42,786 nt of DNA, taken from positions 1-42,786 of the forward strand of contig PMTR01000079.1 of NCBI GenBank assembly GCA_003167255.1, read 5' to 3'. Positions 29,912 through 38,174 of this stretch are shown in pieces. The stretch is from Bryobacterales bacterium (GTDB lineage: Bacteria; Acidobacteriota; Terriglobia; Bryobacterales; Bryobacteraceae). The notes under the pieces were generated by a model that did no database searches, had not been told where the DNA came from, and was given only the letters and a program-made list of their open reading frames with translations. Position numbers and translations under genes: made by a program. How positions within the stretch are numbered: the first letter of the stretch is position 1; each line of letters begins with the position of its first letter.

Positions 29912-32541
29912 AAACTCTCTTGCAGTGGTTCCGGCGGCGCCGCGCGCGCGAAGCCGAATGGCGCGACGAAATCGAAAGCCACGTGGCCCTGCGCGCGGAC
30001 TGGCACCGCGCCACCGGCCTCTCGGCGGAAGAGGCCGAGCGCGCCGCCGGCCGCCGCTTCGGCAGCAAACTGACGGCGCTGGAGGCGGTCCGCGCCGTGC
30101 ATATCAGCCCGTGGGTCGAAGCCCTTCTGCAGGACGTGCGGCTGGCTCTCCGCGGATTCCGCCGATCGCCCGCCGTCGCCCTGGTGGCCATCGCCACCAT
30201 GGCCATAGGCATCGGCGCGTCCACGGCGGTCTTCAGCGTGGTCGATCCTCTGCTGTTTCGCCGCCTGCCCTATCCGCACGACAGCCAGCTCGTCTCCTTG
30301 GGTTATCTCGGGCCGGTCGATGACAACGAGTTCAACGTGGTCAGTAGCTATCTGGACTGGCGCCGGCAGCAGACGGCGTTTCAGTCGATCACCTCCATGC
30401 GGCCGAATTCCGCTTGCGATCTCCTCGCCGGCGACACGCCGCGCCGCCTTTCCTGCTACTTCGTGGAGGCCAACTTCCTCCGCACATTCGGCAGCGTCCC
30501 CGCCATCGGCCGCGATTTCACCGCGGAGGATGACCAGCCGCACGCGCCCACCGTGGTCCTGCTCTCCTACGCTCTCTGGCAGAGCGCGTACGGCGGCAGC
30601 GCCAAGATCCTGGGGCAGACCATCGTGCTGGATGAAGAGCGTGTGCGCGTGGTGGGCGTGCTGCCCCGCGACTTCCAGATGCCGCAACTCGGCGACGCCG
30701 ATATCTTGATTCCGGAGCGCCTGAACGCCGCACTGCCGCGTTCCGCCAACTCCAGTTCCTTCTTGCGCACCTTCGCGCGGCTCCGCGACGGCGTCAGCAT
30801 CATGCGGGCCCGCGACAGCCTCTGGCCGCTCTTTGAAGACTGCCTGGCGAAAGATGTGCCGCCGCAATTGCGCTCCGAAGTCCGCCTGGTGGTTCGTTCC
30901 CTGCGCGACCGTCAGATCCACGACGTGAAGGCGGCCTCCTGGATGCTGTTCGGTTCTGTGCTGGCGCTGCTGCTGGTGGCGTGCGCCAACGTGGCGAACC
31001 TTCTGCTGGCGCGCGCGGCGGCGCGGCGCCGCGAACTGGCCATGCGCGCCGCCATCGGTGCCGGCCGCGGCCGGCTGATCCGCCAAACCTTGACCGAAAG
31101 CCTGGTGCTGGGCTTCGCCGGAGGCGCCGCCGGCTGCGCTACCGCATGGCTGCTGCTGCGGATTTTCGTGCGGCTGGCGCCGAACGGCTTGCTGCGGCTG
31201 AATCAAGCCCGGATCGATGTGCGCGTGCTGCTCTTCGCCCTGGCGGCCTCCATGGCGGCCGCGGTGTTGTTCGGCATGGCGCCGGCGCTGGAACGGCCGC
31301 GCGCGGAGTTTCTTGCCGGATGGCACACCGCGGGCGCGGCGCGGACTCTGTTCCGCAAAGTACTCATCTCCGCTCAAATCGCCATTTCCCTCGTGCTGCT
31401 CACCGGCGCTTCGCTCTTCCTGCGCAGCCTGTGGAAGCTGGAAAACCAGGCGCTCGGCTACCAACCCGCCCGCCTGGTGACCGCTTCCTTCACGCTGCGG
31501 CCCCAGCGCTATCGCACGGCCCAGGCACAGGCCGCCTTCTTCACCGGGTTGGAACGGCGTCTGCGGTTTCCCGGCGTGGCATCATTCGCGCTCTCCGATT
31601 CCATTCCGCCCCGCGGCTCCATGGGCCGGCCCTATTCCAATATCGTCATTTCGGGACATCCGCCGGTGGCGGAGAACGGCGGCATGGTGGAATTCCGGTG
31701 GGTCACCCCGCTGTACTTCGAGACGATGGGTATCGCGATTCTCGCCGGCCGCGACTTCATCGACCCGGATCGCTCGTCAAGCGATTCGCCCGTGATCCTG
31801 AGCGCCACGCTCGCCCGCCGCATGTTCGGCGACGAGAATCCCGTCGGCCAGCTCATCAGCCTGGATGCCGATGGCCATTGGCAGCAGGTCGTCGGAGTAG
31901 CGGCCGACGTCAAGAACGCCGGCCTCACCGCGCCCTCCGATCCCGAGTACTACCGCCTGCGGATCAATACGTCGACTCAATTCTCGCGCGACGGCGTGGC
32001 GCTGTTCCGCATGTCTGCCTTGCAGACCGCCGCAGTCGACGTCGCAACCCTGGCTCAATTCATCCGCCACGAGTTTGCGGCGCTCGACCCCTCGCTGCCG
32101 GTGACCATCGAGACCATGGAAACGCGCGTCGACCGGTTCCGCGACCGCCCGCACTTTCTCGCCGGCCTGGTGTCTCTGTTCGCCGCGCTCGGGCTGCTTC
32201 TGGCCGCCGTTGGACTCTACGGCGTTCTCTCGTTCCTGGTGGCGCAGCAGACGCGCCAGATCGGCGTCCGCATGGCCTTGGGCGCGCGTCCGCGGGATAT
32301 CGCACTGCAGGTGCAGAAGCACGCCGGACTTTGGACCGCGGCCGGCGTCGCCGCGGGTCTGGCCGGTTCGCTCGCGCTCACAAAAGTCGTGCGCGGCCTG
32401 CTGTTCGAGGTCTCACCCGCCGACCCGCTATCGTTCGCGGTCGCCGTAGCCGTGCTCGTCGCGGTCGCCGCGCTGGCCGCGTGGCTGCCATCTTCTCGCG
32501 CCGCGCGCGTAGACCCGGCCATCGCCCTCCGCCACGACTAA
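29908..32541 (+). CDS. ADOP-type (acidobacterial duplicated orphan) MacB/FtsX permease
   Basis: An 877-residue permease. The start MKTLLQWFRRRRAREAEWRD, then EEAERAAGRRFG, is the cytoplasmic helical head typical of this family. A first FtsX unit has a helix at about 90-112 (SPAVALVAIATMAIGIGAST), a MacB-like periplasmic domain at about 120-330, and three helices between about 345 and 460. A second unit follows (helix near 485-505, periplasmic domain about 510-740, three helices 750-870). No ATPase is encoded beside it, hence 'orphan'. Likely role: export or mechanical coupling across the envelope with an unlinked ATPase. It overlaps padR by four bases. The duplicated layout, length and PadR neighbour make the family call firm. 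Confidence 0.92.
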   Translation: MKTLLQWFRRRRAREAEWRDEIESHVALRADWHRATGLSAEEAERAAGRRFGSKLTALEAVRAVHISPWVEALLQDVRLALRGFRRSPAVALVAIATMAIGIGASTAVFSVVDPLLFRRLPYPHDSQLVSLGYLGPVDDNEFNVVSSYLDWRRQQTAFQSITSMRPNSACDLLAGDTPRRLSCYFVEANFLRTFGSVPAIGRDFTAEDDQPHAPTVVLLSYALWQSAYGGSAKILGQTIVLDEERVRVVGVLPRDFQMPQLGDADILIPERLNAALPRSANSSSFLRTFARLRDGVSIMRARDSLWPLFEDCLAKDVPPQLRSEVRLVVRSLRDRQIHDVKAASWMLFGSVLALLLVACANVANLLLARAAARRRELAMRAAIGAGRGRLIRQTLTESLVLGFAGGAAGCATAWLLLRIFVRLAPNGLLRLNQARIDVRVLLFALAASMAAAVLFGMAPALERPRAEFLAGWHTAGAARTLFRKVLISAQIAISLVLLTGASLFLRSLWKLENQALGYQPARLVTASFTLRPQRYRTAQAQAAFFTGLERRLRFPGVASFALSDSIPPRGSMGRPYSNIVISGHPPVAENGGMVEFRWVTPLYFETMGIAILAGRDFIDPDRSSSDSPVILSATLARRMFGDENPVGQLISLDADGHWQQVVGVAADVKNAGLTAPSDPEYYRLRINTSTQFSRDGVALFRMSALQTAAVDVATLAQFIRHEFAALDPSLPVTIETMETRVDRFRDRPHFLAGLVSLFAALGLLLAAVGLYGVLSFLVAQQTRQIGVRMALGARPRDIALQVQKHAGLWTAAGVAAGLAGSLALTKVVRGLLFEVSPADPLSFAVAVAVLVAVAALAAWLPSSRAARVDPAIALRHD

Positions 32542-32760
32542 GTGGGACAGACCATCGCCTTTCGTGGTCTGTCATTGCCTCGCTGAAGCGACCGGGTCGA
32601 AAAAGCCGAGTGGGGCGGCCAATTCTGGCCGCAGCCGGCTTCAGCCGGCCTCCGGTGCTGCCCGGCCCGCCCGGCGACATCCAGCTCCCCGACTTCTTCA
32701 TGAAATTTCGCGGGCCGCAGGCCCTCTGCACAGGCGACGCAAACCGATCGCCGGTCCCAC
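32542..32760. repeat. GTGGGACAGAC-family element after the ADOP gene
   Basis: GACAGACCA and TGGTCTGTC within 32546-32573 form a hairpin, starting one base after the ADOP stop. A GTCCCAC at 32754-32760 mirrors the GTGGGAC at 32543, so the whole 219-base stretch may be one longer degenerate element. GTGGGGCGGCC...GGCCGCAGCC (about 32611-32635) is another local palindrome. No gene is seen here. Confidence 0.6.
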
Positions 32761-34473
32761 TCACTGCTCCGGGTTCCGCGGGAAACTCCAGTACGGCAAC
32801 CTTATGCCGCGAAGGAAGATCTGGTCGGCGCGAATCCCGGCGGCCGCCAGGAAGTTCACCGCTCCGCCCGACGTCACGAAATCGTCCTGGTCCACGCCGT
32901 CGCCCGAGACGCCCAGACCGCCCACCAGTTGTCCGTTGCGATAGAGCGGCGCGGACCCGGGGAAGAACACAATGCCAGATTGGTTCGCGTTGGCCGCTTG
33001 GTTGCCTTGCGTGCAGGGATTCGCCGTATCGGCTGCGTACATGGCCGCGAAGGGTCCCGGTTTGGTGTTCCAGATTCCCGATGGAAAATACGGTTGCGAG
33101 CCGAAGCCGACGGTGCGGTTGGTGACGGCCGTCCCCACCGGCACGCCCGGCAGGTCGCGCGGATCGCGATTGGGGCCGGAGAAGTAGACCACATTGCGCG
33201 CTTTGGTGAGCGCCACGTCGATCGAGAAAATCGGCGAGTCCGGCATGCGGTACAGCGCCAGAATATTGCCGTCCAGGTCGGACACCGCAATCACCATGCG
33301 AACGCGCGTGCCCAGCGGCAACCGGATCTGCGCGCGCGTCAGACTCGCCGTGTCGATGGCGCTTTGCACAATCGCGGTGACGTCTGCCACGCTCAGGGTC
33401 GCGCTCGCCGACGGCCCCACCAGCCAGCCATCGGGCGCCGGCGCGCCATTGAGCGGCCCCACCTGGTAGGTCCCGTTGGGGAGGAGGAATGGGTTGACGG
33501 CGACCGCGGAAGGGGCGGTGTTGCTGATGTAGGGCAAACGGAATCCGTTGAGATACACCGCGCCCGGGTCTGGCAGCGGCAATTGCACGAAGAACCCGGA
33601 GGCCTGCGCCGCTGCCGCCGCGGCATATTCATCGGCGTCATCGCTTCCAGCGCCCGCCACGCCGATGCCGCCCACCACCGTGGCGCCACCGCGGAATAAC
33701 GGCAGGCCGCCCGGCACCGTCGCCATGCCCGCGCCGAAGCCCGATCCCATCGCGTTCTGCAGTTGCGGCAGCAATTGGCCCGGCAGGAAGGTCACGTTGA
33801 AATTGCAGCCGCGATTGGTGTTTTCAATTCCGAACAGCGGGCCCGACGGCTGATTGGGAATGCCCTCGGGAAAATTCGGCCGGCTGATGGCGCGCACCGT
33901 GCGCGAAGAAAGCGGTGTTCCCTGGCTGCTGAAGAACGCGCCCGTGCGCCCGAGCGAGAGCGCCTTCTCCACATCGGCATCGGTCGTAGCCGGGTACCGG
34001 TAAATCGCCAGCACCCGTCCCGCGCGGTCCACCACGGCTACTGCCAGGCGCGTACTTGCCGAGGCCTGCACCGCGTTCGTGACCAGCGTCTGCACGTCCG
34101 CCGCCGACAGTTGTACCGAGTCGAACGGAGCATCCACCGGCACCACTGCGGCGGGGCTCACGCTGCCATCCGCGCCGGCGACTGCAATCTCCAGAAAACT
34201 CCCGCCCGCGCCCGCCGGCAGCACAAACTGCGCGTCGCCATCGTCGATCACCGTAGTGTCCACGGCTGCGCCGGCCACCAGAATCTGCGCACCGCCCGAA
34301 AACCCGGAGCCCTGCAAGACGAGCGTTTCACCCGGCTCGGCCGGCGAATCGTTGGTCACCGCCAGACCCGTCGAGCCATGCAGCACCGCCGCCATTTGCA
34401 ACCCGTTCACCCAGGTCGTCGTGAGGTTCGCCTGCCCCCACAGCGCCACAGAAAAAAGAGCGGGCAGCATCAT
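32761..34473 (-). CDS. Exported protein with IPT/TIG-like head and two GlcG/HbpS (DUF336-type) domains
   Basis: A 570-residue protein, last gene of the cytochrome run. The ATG at 34473 begins a signal peptide (MMLPALFSVALWGQA); the frame extends to 34677 but through palindromic repeats. About 15-110 is a beta module with PGETLVLQGSGFSGGAQILV, typical of IPT/TIG domains. Two GlcG-type domains follow: about 125-330 (VAVVDRAGRVLAIYRYP, LSLGRTGAFFSS) and about 355-560 (MVIAVSDLDGNILALYRMPD, LTKARNVVYFSG). Each ends in an ...GGIGVAG/GGLGVSGDG motif. HbpS proteins of this fold bind haem and act in redox sensing; GlcG binds small acids. Beside multihaem cytochromes a haem-related role is attractive but inferred. 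Confidence 0.82.
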   Translation of the reverse strand: MMLPALFSVALWGQANLTTTWVNGLQMAAVLHGSTGLAVTNDSPAEPGETLVLQGSGFSGGAQILVAGAAVDTTVIDDGDAQFVLPAGAGGSFLEIAVAGADGSVSPAAVVPVDAPFDSVQLSAADVQTLVTNAVQASASTRLAVAVVDRAGRVLAIYRYPATTDADVEKALSLGRTGAFFSSQGTPLSSRTVRAISRPNFPEGIPNQPSGPLFGIENTNRGCNFNVTFLPGQLLPQLQNAMGSGFGAGMATVPGGLPLFRGGATVVGGIGVAGAGSDDADEYAAAAAAQASGFFVQLPLPDPGAVYLNGFRLPYISNTAPSAVAVNPFLLPNGTYQVGPLNGAPAPDGWLVGPSASATLSVADVTAIVQSAIDTASLTRAQIRLPLGTRVRMVIAVSDLDGNILALYRMPDSPIFSIDVALTKARNVVYFSGPNRDPRDLPGVPVGTAVTNRTVGFGSQPYFPSGIWNTKPGPFAAMYAADTANPCTQGNQAANANQSGIVFFPGSAPLYRNGQLVGGLGVSGDGVDQDDFVTSGGAVNFLAAAGIRADQIFLRGIRLPYWSFPRNPEQ

Positions 34474-34529
34474 CGCGGAGCGCAGGCGGCGCCGCCTGCG
34501 CCACCAAGACAAATCCTGCGCTGGCAGTG

Positions 34530-34647
34530 GTGGGGCAGGCGGAGCCGCCTGCCCACGCCGGGCTAAGCCCGGCAGGGCGAAAGATAATAGCCCACGGCGT
34601 AAGCCGTGTGGAACATGTCGTGAGGTCCAGTAGCCCCGGAACGGGGC
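34530..34647. repeat. Cluster of four short hairpins between the decahaem and GlcG genes
   Basis: Four palindromes lie in a row: 34530-34556 (12 pairs, one bulge, GTGGGGCAGGCGG type), 34557-34573 (GCCGGGC/GCCCGGC around TAA), 34593-34608 (CACGGC/GCCGTG around GTAA) and 34633-34647 (GCCCC/GGGGC). The first belongs to the GTGGGG family. In the transcript they would separate the decahaem and GlcG coding regions and may limit read-through. Confidence 0.75.
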
Positions 34648-34673
34648 GTAAGACTCTGCCACTCGACGAAAAG

Positions 34674-37600
34674 TCATCTTGCTCCTCCCGCGGCCCGGCC
34701 AGGTGGCTGATCCGTCACCGTGTAAAGCCGCCCGTCGCGCAGATACAGCCGCTGCATTTCGTCCAGATGGAACGGCCGCGCGCCGCGCCGTCCAAAAACT
34801 GCCAACTGGTTGCCGCTCTCATCCACTGCCCGGTCGCGGTCCAATCCTTTGGAAATCTCCACCGCTTCTCCCTTGGTGCGGAACGTCGAGATCAATTCCG
34901 GCTCCGGCGGCGGGCTGAAGCCCCACAGCCCTTCCGTGCGGTTGGGCGCGGTCAATTGCAGCACGCGCAACCCGTTGCGCCCGTCCGCCACGTAAGCAAA
35001 CAGGCTGGCGTTGGTCATCCCGATCTTCACCGCGCGCGCGTCATTGATTGCCCCTCCGGCGTTGAAGAACTTCGCCGCGCCGGGCCGCACCGGCCGCTCC
35101 ACATTTACCATCGCGAGGCCCTGCTTGCCCGCCGCGACATACGCATACGTGCGCGCCACGTAGATATCGCGGGCGTCCGAAATCGCAATAGCGGCCTTCA
35201 CCAGCGGCCGCTTCACATCCGTGATGTCGATCACCTTGACGCCCGCGGAATCGTTCACGAACGCGTAGCGGAACTGGATGGCGCTGTGCCCCGCGCCCTG
35301 CAGCGGCACCGTCGCAACCACCACGGGTTTCGTCGGATCTTCCACGCTCACGATCACCAGTCCCCGCTCGCACGAAACATAAACGTAGTCTCCGGCGGTC
35401 ACCACGAAATTCGCGCCGTTCAGCACACCGCCCGGGTTAAACGTCACCGAGCGCTTCAGGAAGTTGTTGCGCGGGTCGCCGTCCAGCAGCGTCGCCGCGT
35501 TGATCAGAATCAGACCTTCCTGGGCATCCGCCACGTAAAGGAACGCGTACATCAAGTGGATCGGCTGCTCCTCGTTCTCCGGATTCCGGCGCCGCGCCGG
35601 GTCAACGCCCAGCGTGGTAGGCGATGCGATCCACCGCGCATCCTTGGTCTTCACATACAGCCGCTGGCCCACCGGTGAGACCGGCGCGGTGATGATGCGC
35701 TCGGCGAAGCGCTTGTTATCGATGTCGGCCACGTCGTAGATCTCCACCCCAAGGTGACCCTTGGCCGCATACAGATACTCGCCGCGAAGCTGCAGGTTGA
35801 GCGTGGTGCCGCCGTGCTCGTAGGCTTCCGTGAGCTCCCGCGTCTTGGTAAACTTCGCGTAATTTTCCGGGTAGGCCAGTTTGTGCAGATAGCTGCCGAT
35901 CACCGCCTGCGGCTCCTCGTGCTCCGTCACCGCCACCGCCTGGAATCCGCTGCTTCCCTCCCCCACGTAAACGTAGCGGCCCATGAAGTTGACGAAGTTG
36001 GTGCCTTCGAGCAGCAATTGCGCCATCCACGCGTTGTTGTCGTTCTCGCGCGAGATGTGGCAATCCGTGCAGGTCTTGGTCTCGCGCGTCCGCACGGTGT
36101 GCGGAAAATGCGGATTGAAGGCCTGGCCGCTGTAGCCCTCCGCCGAAATGGTCTGCTCCTGGTGGTACAGCCACTCGCGGTTGGCATTCTGCGAACTCAC
36201 CAGGATCGCGCTCGACGACCGCACCGGCGCGATCCGGTTCTTCTTGGCCGTGCTGTCCAGGCCCAGCATGAACACGTCGTCGCGCAGCACCTGGAAGTTG
36301 TACGTGGTGAAGTTGCGGCTGTCCACGTCGCCCTCGTTGTGCAAGGTGGGCCGGTTGGCATTGGCCTTCATCGAAAGATGGCAGCCGAAGCAACTCGTCA
36401 TCCACGACGAATGGCACGCGTAGCAGGACATCCGATCGTCGCTATGCGCCAGCCGCTCCGCAGTCGCGCCCGCGCGGCCCCACGTAACGCCGTCCTTCTG
36501 CATGGTCTTGGCCAGCCGTGCTTTCTCGTTGTAGTTCGCCGAGCCCGGCGTGACGGAATCGAGCACCTGCGAGACGTTCCACACCACGTTCTCCGTCACC
36601 ATCGACCGCTGCATCAGCTTGCCGCTCACCCACTCGAAGCGCCGCGTGCCGAACGGCGTGCGCAACCGCGCCAGATCGTTGCCGCCTTCCGGAGCCGCCG
36701 AGTTGGAAGTCTTCAGCGTGGCGCGCGCCCGCACCGAGCCGTGGCAATCCACGCAATCGATATCCACCGCCGCGCGCGGTTCCCCATAGAGATGCCCGTC
36801 GCCGTGGCTGTCCTGTTCGAAGTGGCAGTCCACGCACTGCATGCCTTTGTCCAGATGAATGTCGCTCAGGTGCACAGCCTTGTCGAACTTCTTCGGATCG
36901 TTGAAGCCAACTTTGTTGCCGTCTTTATCCAGCCAGTTGCCTTCGCGATCGTGCTTGTAGACCGCCCGGTATACCCAGCCGTGCCCGTTGAAATCGGCGA
37001 ACTGCGTCTGCTTCATGTTTTGATTGAGATCGCGCAGGTTCCGCAGAAACGCCGGGTCGGACCAGTTGCCTTTCAGCGACGCCGCTTCCGGATTGCGCGC
37101 GAGCGACCGCGCCGCGTCCTCCGCCTTCCACTGTTTGGTCTTCGCCGGGTACATCGCGTCGCCGTCGGTCTCGTTGTCCCACCACATGTAGCCGTAGTAT
37201 TGAAACGCGTACGAGGTCCCGGGATGCATGTGGCACACCACGCACTGGCTGGAAGGAATCGACCGCGTCAGCCGGTGCTGAATCGGGTGGCCTTCCTCGT
37301 TCTTGGGAATCGTCGGATCGTTGGTGAAGCTGGTGCCCAGGTGGCCGCGCGCGGCGTAGGGCCCGGCGTGCGCCGCGTCGCGGTCGTTGGCGTACACCAC
37401 GTGGCAGGCCGTGCAGCCGGAAGAGCGGTAGTCGCCCGGTTGATCGTTGGTGCCCAGGAAAGAAAGCAGCGGATCGAGCAGTCGCGTCCTCTGCAAGCCC
37501 TGAAACACCGGGTCGGTGCGCGTCAGCGTGCCGAAGCCGCGATTGCTCAGCCGGTCGTCGCCGCGCTCGAACACGCGCAGCGTGTTGCCCGGTTCGGTGG

Positions 37601-38174
37601 CTTCGAACTGCGGCAGCGGCCACAATTCCGGCAACATGGCCTTCAACTTCATCTCGGCGGCCGATGGCGCTGGCACAGCCGTCAGCTTTTGCGCCACGCC
37701 GTCCGGCCCGTAGCTTTCCCCAAACACCGGCCGCTTCAGCGGAAAACCGCCGTTGTTGTAGAGCGCCGCGCCCCACAAAAACGCGCCGTGCGTCATCATG
37801 CTGGTCCGCACCTTGTTGACGATGGCGCCGTGGCAGCTCTTGTTCCCGCACGTCTGGTCCGCCACCCGCAGGTCCCCCGGATTGATAAAGCGCACGAACT
37901 CCGCGCTCTCGCGGTTGAGCGCGGCGTACGTTCGCGGCGGGTTGGCACTGGTGGGCCACAGCGCGGCGTCGCGCGGCCGCACGTGCGCCTGCAGCTTGTC
38001 TGCGGTCTCGGCGCGGCCTCCATGGCAATCCGTGCACGCCAGCCGGACGGCCGGAGAGACGTGCATCGGCTCGATGCCCACATGGCACTTCGCCGATTCG
38101 CAGCCCGATCCCTGCGCCCGGGCTATGCCCATAGAGGCGCCCGTCATCGCCAGCAATATCGCCATCCACCGCAT
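34674..38174 (-). CDS. Decahaem cytochrome c fused to a C-terminal LVIVD beta-propeller
   Basis: A 1166-residue exported protein, starting at ATG 38174, which shares one base with the barrel stop (TGATG); the preceding in-frame TTG is not needed. Signal: RWMAILLAMTGASMGIARAQ. Ten haem sites: eight CXXCH (starting near residues 47, 254, 311, 447, 474, 584, 595, 702) and two CX4CH (CESAKCH at 25, CGNKSCH at 109). From about 790 to 1120 come repeated strands such as YVYVSCERGLVIVSVEDP, AFVNDSAGVKVIDITD and AYVADGRNGLRVLQL, the LVIVD propeller repeat. Next to an outer-membrane barrel, it is best read as the large cytochrome of an electron conduit, with the propeller at the surface. Secretion across the outer membrane is inferred. 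Confidence 0.9.
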   Translation of the reverse strand: MRWMAILLAMTGASMGIARAQGSGCESAKCHVGIEPMHVSPAVRLACTDCHGGRAETADKLQAHVRPRDAALWPTSANPPRTYAALNRESAEFVRFINPGDLRVADQTCGNKSCHGAIVNKVRTSMMTHGAFLWGAALYNNGGFPLKRPVFGESYGPDGVAQKLTAVPAPSAAEMKLKAMLPELWPLPQFEATEPGNTLRVFERGDDRLSNRGFGTLTRTDPVFQGLQRTRLLDPLLSFLGTNDQPGDYRSSGCTACHVVYANDRDAAHAGPYAARGHLGTSFTNDPTIPKNEEGHPIQHRLTRSIPSSQCVVCHMHPGTSYAFQYYGYMWWDNETDGDAMYPAKTKQWKAEDAARSLARNPEAASLKGNWSDPAFLRNLRDLNQNMKQTQFADFNGHGWVYRAVYKHDREGNWLDKDGNKVGFNDPKKFDKAVHLSDIHLDKGMQCVDCHFEQDSHGDGHLYGEPRAAVDIDCVDCHGSVRARATLKTSNSAAPEGGNDLARLRTPFGTRRFEWVSGKLMQRSMVTENVVWNVSQVLDSVTPGSANYNEKARLAKTMQKDGVTWGRAGATAERLAHSDDRMSCYACHSSWMTSCFGCHLSMKANANRPTLHNEGDVDSRNFTTYNFQVLRDDVFMLGLDSTAKKNRIAPVRSSSAILVSSQNANREWLYHQEQTISAEGYSGQAFNPHFPHTVRTRETKTCTDCHISRENDNNAWMAQLLLEGTNFVNFMGRYVYVGEGSSGFQAVAVTEHEEPQAVIGSYLHKLAYPENYAKFTKTRELTEAYEHGGTTLNLQLRGEYLYAAKGHLGVEIYDVADIDNKRFAERIITAPVSPVGQRLYVKTKDARWIASPTTLGVDPARRRNPENEEQPIHLMYAFLYVADAQEGLILINAATLLDGDPRNNFLKRSVTFNPGGVLNGANFVVTAGDYVYVSCERGLVIVSVEDPTKPVVVATVPLQGAGHSAIQFRYAFVNDSAGVKVIDITDVKRPLVKAAIAISDARDIYVARTYAYVAAGKQGLAMVNVERPVRPGAAKFFNAGGAINDARAVKIGMTNASLFAYVADGRNGLRVLQLTAPNRTEGLWGFSPPPEPELISTFRTKGEAVEISKGLDRDRAVDESGNQLAVFGRRGARPFHLDEMQRLYLRDGRLYTVTDQPPGRAAGGAR

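Noticed and set aside
29776-33125. Overlapping frames within the ADOP gene, including a 714-codon plus frame and a 550-codon minus frame
   Set aside because: The ADOP frame carries membrane helices and family motifs; the others are low-complexity Arg/Pro or Gln/His sequences.
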